Shown in pieces: positions 57,439 to 64,000 of a DNA stretch of 64,000 bases (position 1 is the first letter of the stretch; the number at the start of each line of letters is the position of its first letter). The notes below the pieces were generated by a model that did no database searches, was not told where the DNA came from, and was given only the letters and a program-made list of their open reading frames with translations. The stretch covers positions 472,376-536,375 of the forward strand of contig WTPW01000026.1 of NCBI GenBank assembly GCA_009809945.1. The letters are read 5' to 3'. The translations under genes and the position numbers were made by a program. Source of the stretch: Gigaspora margarita. Lineage: Eukaryota; Glomeromycota; Glomeromycetes; Diversisporales; Gigasporaceae.

Positions 57439-58061
57439 TAAAATAGCTTCATAGGGAACATCTTTTCAATAAACTCAAATTGCATCATTTGCATCATGCT
57501 GCATCATGGTAGTTATAATGAAGGTTGAAATACTATCTACTGTATAGTAAAAGGTAATAAAAGTATATTGTACTGCTCAATTCACAAAGCTCAATGTTGT
57601 TTTTTATTTTTATTTGTTTTTTAGTTATAATATTAACTTGTTAGCTTTTATTTTCAAATTTTGTAAACTTTTCTTAAAGTTATGATGGTTCTTAAAAGAT
57701 ATTTAACACAATAGAAGTTATTTAATATATACAATAGTATAATTTTACTAATTATGCAGGGTTTTAAGAAGAACTATAAAGGATGTGTAACTTGTTATCA
57801 AAACCTTAAATAAAGTTTTTAAAACTGTAAAATTGCTATTAGTGCATAAATTAATAGTTGGATTCTTTTACAATGTGGGTTATTTTATTTTGAAGAAAAT
57901 TTTAATATATGAATAAAGCCTATTGATTGTTTAACAATTATCTATCTGTTTTGACAAAAATAATATTACATGTTAAAAAAGCCAGTTTATTATTGGTTAA
58001 CTACCTTATAATAATCTCTGTGTTTTTCTGAAAAATGAGAAAGTTCCCCATGCTAAGAAAA

Positions 58062-58368
58062 AGTCATACTAATAAGAACCCCAAACATCTCTCATATAGG
58101 ATTTTGGCCAATTTTGACCTAATTTGCTAAAAATAACAAAATCTATTTACTTTAATAACTTCTAATCCAGTGATCAGAATTGAATAAACATTTTTTGTTA
58201 GATGTGCCTCTCTGAGAGCTTTATTTTAAAAAAAGTTCTTTCAAATTGGACTACTGGATATCAAGATAATTGCCAAAAACTGTTTTTTTGCTTCTCAAAT
58301 TTTAGGTGTTTTTGCTAAAAAAATTCAAGTATGACCTCTATACTAGATGTCTGGGGTTCTCACTGATA
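58062..58368. mobile_element. Small TIR element (AAGAACCCCAAACATCT)
   Basis: AATAAGAACCCCAAACATCTC at the left is mirrored by AGATGTCTGGGGTTCTCACT at the right; about 300 bp, non-coding. The word GATGTCTGGGGTCCTG also occurs near 38801, so another copy is or was there. Confidence 0.65.
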
Positions 58369-58809
58369 TATGTTATGCAAAGAAAAATTTACTAATAAGA
58401 TCATTAGGGAAGGAAATGTCCTGTAACTAATATATATATATATATTTTAGAGAGGTTTTTTTTCTATATTTTTTTGTAATATTATTATTTTATATTAAAG
58501 TATTGACAATATTCTAAAAAAAGGCTTTGCTAGTACTTTTACTTCATTAGAGGCAGTTAAGTCAAGCAATAGTAACAGAGTTTAATATGTTTTTAAAATT
58601 AGTAAGTTGATTATATATAACAATTTTTCTAATCTGCAGGCAGATCATGAATTAAATTTATTTCTAATTTGGTTAATGTCATAAATATTTGCAATATAAA
58701 AATCAGTATTTTTGCCTATTATTTTGCAACATAAAAAAAATTATATAAAGTTAAAATTATAGTATGTATTTTTGAAATTTATACTATATATTATTTTTGA
58801 GAACTTGAT

Positions 58810-59750
58810 TTTTTTTTTTTTCAGTTTCAAAGTGCCTGCTTGGGGCATAGGATTTATTCAGTTTACACATCAGAAAGTTACACTTGGATGAGGGTACAAC
58901 TAGCCATACGTACACTTTTGGTGTCTAATTTAAGTGGTCCGCCTGAAGGTTCCACACTAAATGCCATACCTGCAACCCAACTACGGGAATTGCCTATTTA
59001 AACCCTCTGATCTTCAGCTCCTTGACCAATCTCAACTGTTTCACTGGTATCCGCATTACATAAATCAGTCCGGACCTAGATCATTTACTGCTATAGCCCT
59101 TAGGACTAGTTTATTCTCACAGGAAACTTGGTAGAGCAGTCTCCCAGATATTATCTACACTTCGGTAACTTACACTACAGCTTTACCTATATACTTGCAG
59201 TCCAGGGGTTACCTAAACCGCTACCATTACCTACTTCTTGCTCTTGCAAGGTTCGCTCCGATCCCAGCACCCACCATCACCATCCTACCGGTCCTTATAC
59301 CAGATTCCCAAACTTCCAAACCAGTTAGCCCAGAAGGGTCGATATAGCTTTCTTTCCTTGATACCTACTGCTAGAACGTAGGTCCTTTTTCTCTGGTGCG
59401 ACTCTGGCGGCCAGGTTGGTGAACCCCCTTCTCGAGGATCTTGTCATCTGATCCTCCGGATTCAGTTTCCGATATTCCAGTTCTGGTAGCACTGTTGAAG
59501 ATCTTTGCTACCTCCTTACTCGGGGCTTGCCAAATGGGTTTCCGTTTCTCTGGTTTCTTGGATTTGTGCGCCCGAAAGCTCCCATTCGAGATGGTATACC
59601 AAGGCCTACAGGTAATGTACCCAACCGATCAACAAGAAACAGTTACCAGAACACAGGTCTATTTTTTCAAAGCGTCGCCAGTGGGATTTGAACCCTAGAC
59701 CTGCCACTTGGGGGGTAACAACTTACCAACTTCCCTAAGTCGCCACACCC
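58810..59750 (-). mobile_element. tRNA-headed retroelement with 17-bp target duplication
   Basis: ATTTTTGAGAACTTGAT lies at 58793-58809 and again at 59751-59767, a perfect 17-bp duplication. On the minus strand the element starts GGGTGTGGCGACTTAGGG. It has a box A-like TTAGGGAAGTTGGTAA and box B GGGTTCAAATCCCAC (about 59682-59696) in tRNA spacing, runs about 940 bases, has CTGAATAAATCC near the 3' end and finishes in poly(A) (poly(T) at 58809-58821). This is a textbook LINE-mobilised SINE layout, though unusually long. The frames at 59128-59328 and 59441-59698 lie in the element and carry no enzyme motif. Confidence 0.88.
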
Positions 59751-60673
59751 ATTTTTGAGAACTTGATATTCATTTGCAAAAGTAAAATGATTACTAATTA
59801 TATGGGCAGGTTTGGCAAAAATTATTTACAATATATAATTGATATAAACAAATCACATGTACTACTAAATTAGCCAATAAATATGCAAGTACATAAATGT
59901 GATATTTAATTAGATTGGAGCAAGCTTAACTTTATTTAAATAAGAAAATATGGTAATTCGATGTTCAATAAAAAATATTGATTTACATATCTACCTCTGC
60001 ATTATTTTATTGGTATATTAGTTGAGACAAGTACACCCATAAGTAGTTTATATTCTGAAAAAATGTGCTTTGATCAAAACAAATCTAAATACTTGCAAAT
60101 TTATTAATATTAGAATTAGAGTATAGTTAAAAATAGGGTTATTGCTAGAGGTAACTATATGGAAAATTTACCAAATACACTATTTTGGTATTTAGACTTA
60201 TATTTAAATAAGTTTATTTAATGCCCAAATGATATTCTATATTTTACTAATTAATTTTAACTTTGTTTTTAAGTAAACTTGTTTAAAATATAAAAATATA
60301 TTTATATTATTCAAAATAAACTAGGTTGCAAATTTCAAACTCAAACCCAAATCAAACTCAAATTTAACTAAAAAGCTTGTTTCAAATCAAACTCAAAAAT
60401 TTTTTTAATACTAGTTTGATATCAGATTTGATTTGAAATCAAATCAAACCCAAAGTTGATTTGATCTGGGTTTGTAGAGACCCTAATTAAAAGCATATTT
60501 TGCTTTTTATATAAAATTTTGTTGTGCTATATAAGTCATATAAAATGATCTATGTTCTCTCTTAATACTAAATATAAAAAAATCCCCAGCTCTAAATTCT
60601 AAATCTTTATAAATTTTATTTAACAATAAATTTTATTCGAAAATTTATTTGCAGTAAATACAAACTATATAAC

Positions 60674-61723
60674 CAGTATTGGGTTGGACATTGGACATGG
60701 ACATTGGACCACCTATGTCTGGTCCAGTCCAATCCATTGGACCAGAAAGGGTTGGACATTGGACATTGTATAACATTAAACCAGTATATAATCATGTGAC
60801 AATTGGCCAATCAAATTATAAAATTTTGTACTATTATGCTTGAATTATTAACTTACTTTTGATACATAGATAAGATTCAAATAATAACAATTTAAAAATT
60901 AACTATAATTACTATAAGAAACTGCAATTGTAATACTATATGTGTCCAAAAAAATAGACTACTACTAAAATAAGTTACCTCCTTCTTTAGGTTAAAAAAT
61001 TCAAAAACGTCTTTGATCCAAAAATAAGCTTCCCATGATCGACAATAGTCACTACATAGTAAAGTTCAAATTTTACTATATAAATCGGTTAATATCACTT
61101 AAGTAAACATATTTAGGAGATCAAATTACACATATATTGAAATTTTTAGAAAGATTAAAAATATTTTATTGATTTACTTTTTATTTTTAATTTGATGAAA
61201 GAATTAATTTTTTTAAAAAAAATATATTCAACAAATGTAAAAATCACAAGTTAAATAACAAAACGTTCTTCAATTTTAATGAAAATTTTGATATATATGT
61301 ATTTTGATCTTCCAAACAAGTTTACTTAGGTGATAATTATCGATTTACATAGTAGCATCTAAACTTTACTATGTAGCAACTATCTGTAATTGACCAAAAA
61401 TTGATTTTACCCAAAAATTAGCTTATTTTCAAACACATATGGTATTGATAATTGGTAATTCTAGAGTACATATTAAATAGAGTTCTTTTATTGCTCAGGT
61501 TTATGAAGAAGTCTATTGCACCTTATGCTAATTTAAATTAATTTTAAATTCTTTTATTACATAGGTTTAAATATTTTGTTATAGCTTATATAATAAATAA
61601 TTTTAAAAATGTTAGTAAATTGTTGGACATACTGGACATGGACTATGTCCAAGTATATGTCCAATGTCCAGTCTAGTCCAATCATATTAAAATTAAATGG
61701 ACATATGTCCAATGCCAACACTG
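60674..61723. mobile_element. hAT-like element rich in TTGGACAT words
   Basis: Ends CAGTATTGGGTTGGACAT and, inverted, CAGTGTTGGCATTGGACAT. The flanks TATATAAC (60666-60673) and TATGTAAC (61724-61731) match at 7 of 8 positions. CAGTGTTG ends and 8-bp duplications are typical of hAT. TTGGACAT/ATGTCCAA occurs about ten times near the ends. The centre is occupied by the AAGCTACC element (60936-61443). The 64-codon frame at 60616-60810 is end sequence. Confidence 0.8.
60936..61443. mobile_element. TIR element of the AAGCTACC family, copy 2, nested
   Basis: Ends CTATATGTGTCCAAAAAAAT and, inverted, ACCATATGTGTTTGAAAATAAGC. The interior matches the 13691-14245 copy (CATGATCGACAATAGTC.CTACA, ATATCACTTAAGTAAAC, AAATTGATTTTACCCAAAAAT). 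It lies inside the hAT-like element, so it arrived later. Confidence 0.78.
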
Positions 61724-61731
61724 TATGTAAC

Positions 61732-63464
61732 TTATGTGCACTTATATTGAATTAATTGGATATTATCTAACTTAAAATCTTTTATCAATTTTTGATTTCT
61801 ATTAAAATAATTTAAACCATATTTACATTTTTTATTTGCAATTTTAAGCTTAAATTCTTTAATAAAATCATCAACACCTTTATTTACTTTATGTTGTCTA
61901 AAAATTACATATTTACATCAACAATACAGAATTATTGTATTAAATTTAATGAAATTTTGATTTTGATTTTTTTTTTTTTTTGCTTTTTCTCTATATTCTT
62001 TTACTTATTGAGCCCATCACCCTAATTATCATTATTATTATGTATACTATTATGATCAAATTACCCCTAAAGAGTTTAAAGTAACTGATTGTTGATGACA
62101 ATATGAAAGCAATCTTGAAATAATATAATAAGGATTTATTTATAATTTGGTAATGATGTGTTAACAATACATATACTAATAATATAATAACAATGTGTTA
62201 ACAATATATAGACAATTTAATTTATAACAATAATATAACTATATCTATTAGAGGTTTTATAGGTGGTTTACAGTTGCAGAAGAGGCTAACAGCTAAATGT
62301 ATACAAACATACAGATAGTTGTATCAATTTATAAATAAAACTATAACTTTGTAATATTAACTTGGAAGCAAAAAGATTTTCACAGTAATTATGTGATCAA
62401 GATCATTAAACCATTTAATGATTGTAATCATGTTTTACCAATGTATGAAGGCATGAATATTAGATTTTTTATTTAATCAGTGTATAAAGACACATTATAT
62501 ATTAAATTTTATAGAACTGTCAATTCCTAGCAGAATATCGGATTTATTTATGAAAAAAAATAATTAAAATATATAAAAATTGATCATATCTATTACTAAT
62601 CATATATCTACTCTGTTGGTTAATTATACTTGATTCATTATAACCGATAGATATGATAGAAAGAATAAAAATAGTAATAATAAATTTTATAAGCTATCTA
62701 AGAGAGCTATTAGAACTTTAATTTTACTAGCTTGGTACTCATGATTCCTGTGCGATACTACGGTCAGACACATGTAAAATAAATCATGTGTACAATTTCT
62801 AAGGTTAACACTACCACTATATGCTTATAGTGAACAGTAAAAAATTTATACTATTCACAAATTCATAATAGCGTTCTCATGAGCACTTTGAGAACACTAA
62901 TTTTGAATGCTGCTTTGATCTAATGAATGGCCCATTGCAACGAATCTATAAGCTGCTCCAATATTTGAAAAAGTTGTCTACTAGCATGTGCATTAATTTT
63001 TGATGTACTTTCACGTTAGGATGCATTACCAGTTAGGACTGAATTGCAATGATATCTTCATTGTCAGAAACTAGTATAGGAAGACGTATGCCACAAGCAG
63101 ACCAGTAGCTATCACTGCTAAAGCAAGATTTGCACCTGAATTTTCCCACCCTCATGAATTCACATAGAATCCACATAGAACATGGCATTTTTTGTGGTAT
63201 TCTATAAACTACTTATCAAAGCTGACCTGTTTTATGCAGTGCGGTAAACCACTGGTTGATGCTACGCATCGCAAATTCAGCTAATGAACGTTGCTATATA
63301 CTTTGTCTCAGTTTACTGTATACATTAATTGCATTGATGTATGCTGATTATTCTCAGTAAAGTTAACATCTGGCACTATGTATCAAATAATATATATCAT
63401 ATGCTCACAATGCTTTTCATAATATATAATTTGGCATCTTGGATTTTGTTTTATTCAAATAAGT
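61732..63464. other. Stretch without a supported gene
   Basis: 62880-63260 is less A/T-rich, and on the minus strand shows short protein-like text (STSKINAHASRQLFQILEQLIDSLQWAIH near 62930-63000) broken by stops. This may be the last trace of a gene, but no domain can be named. The rest is A/T-rich. Confidence 0.35.
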
Positions 63465-63475
63465 TATATAATACT

Positions 63476-63877
63476 AGTGTTCTGACCCGTCACGAAAATT
63501 CCAACCCAGGTCACCCGCAGGTGGGTCATCCGGGTCATCTGGGTAAAAACTAGGTATTAAGAAAATTCTACTATGGGTCACCCGTGGGTGGGTCACTCAG
63601 GTCACCCGAGTGAACACTAGGTAATAAAAAAATTTTGCTACGGGTCACCCGCAGGCGGCAGTCTAAGTGAAACTAGAAACAATGAATACACAGCTGAAAT
63701 AAGTAATATGAAACAAAACATTACCTATTATAACCAACCTATATGGGTCACCCATGTGGGTGACCCACGGGTTGACCCACGGGTGACCCACAGGTTGACC
63801 ACCTGGTGTACCATATTTCAACCCGGGTCACCCGCCCACCCACGGGTGACCTGGGTGATACTTACCTGGGTCAGAAC
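63476..63877. mobile_element. Mutator-like non-autonomous element with GGGTCACCCG arrays
   Basis: TATATAATACT flanks it at 63465-63475 and 63878-63888, a perfect 11-bp duplication. The ends GTTCTGACCCGTCACG and, inverted, GTTCTGACCCAGG form the terminal repeat. Inside, GGGTCACCCG, its inverse CGGGTGACCC and GGTGGGTCA recur about 15 times, with tandem pieces of about 90 bases (..CACTAGGTAATAAAAAAATTTT..). A 9-11 bp duplication suggests Mutator-like transposition. The 70-codon frame at 63341-63553 runs through this repeat and is not a gene. Confidence 0.85.
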
Positions 63878-64000
63878 TATATAATACTTTAATTAGGCAT
63901 TCATCTAGATTTATTAATTCATCTGCCAATTATTTTCTATAAAATATCAAAAGAAATTCTATTACATTGATGTTCATCAAGTGTATTAAGATATCAAGAC

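Noticed and set aside
59680..59750. Possible true tRNA gene (minus strand)
   Set aside because: Boxes A and B fit, but the acceptor ends do not pair, and the 17-bp duplication and tail show it is the head of a retroelement.
63480..63860. CRISPR-like array of GGGTCACCCG repeats
   Set aside because: The repeats are too short and irregular, there are no unique spacers of constant length, and the block has transposon ends and a target duplication in a eukaryotic context.

Overview
The window looks like nuclear DNA of an arbuscular mycorrhizal fungus, most likely Rhizophagus irregularis or a close Glomeromycotina relative. The reasons are very high A+T, an expanded family of F-box/LRR-like proteins, a Sel1-repeat plus TKL-type kinase gene, a SPRY/Sel1 relic, short GTATGT/GTAAGT...TTAG introns, and dense nested small inverted-repeat transposons, many carrying CTAACC/TTAGGG-like runs. 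The species call is inference from gene families and style; no marker gene was seen. There is one ambiguous base at 31015.

Layout. 1-733 (-) is the 5' part of an F-box protein running off the left edge. 4765-6262 (-) is a second F-box copy broken by stops and frameshifts. 6.3-20.5 kb holds no convincing intact gene; it is a mosaic of hairpin and terminal-inverted-repeat (TIR) elements, several inserted in one another. 20.6-21.0 kb (-) is a decayed coiled-coil gene. 23624-25722 (-) is a decayed Sel1-repeat/kinase gene. 26538-28046 (-) is the one intact long gene, a 502-residue F-box/LRR-like protein. The three F-box copies share an upstream block containing ATTAYGTAAT.

The most unusual locus is 34479-35827 (+). 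Exon 1 encodes a signal peptide and a spacer made of X-Pro/X-Ala dipeptides. It is followed by about twelve tiny exons, mostly 1 or 3 nt, separated by introns that resemble one another in donor, branch-like motif and acceptor. Joined in order they stay open through a Lys/Arg-type dibasic site and end in a Cys/His/Trp-rich 13-residue tail (HCCQWHDNHCHWC) and a stop. This has the layout of a Kex2-processed secreted peptide or pheromone-like precursor, encoded by an extreme micro-exon gene. The splicing is read from sequence and needs transcript evidence.

37.9-64 kb is mostly repeats: hairpin elements, hAT-like elements with 8-bp target duplications, a Mutator-like element with an 11-bp duplication and GGGTCACCCG arrays, and long tRNA-headed retroelements with poly(A) tails and target duplications. 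Between them lie relics of host-type genes: a multi-exon unknown at 42.9-44.5 kb, a Myb/SANT-like gene at 50.6-51.15 kb and a SPRY + Sel1 gene at 54.5-55.7 kb. In several places the order of insertion can be read because one element interrupts the arm of another palindrome.
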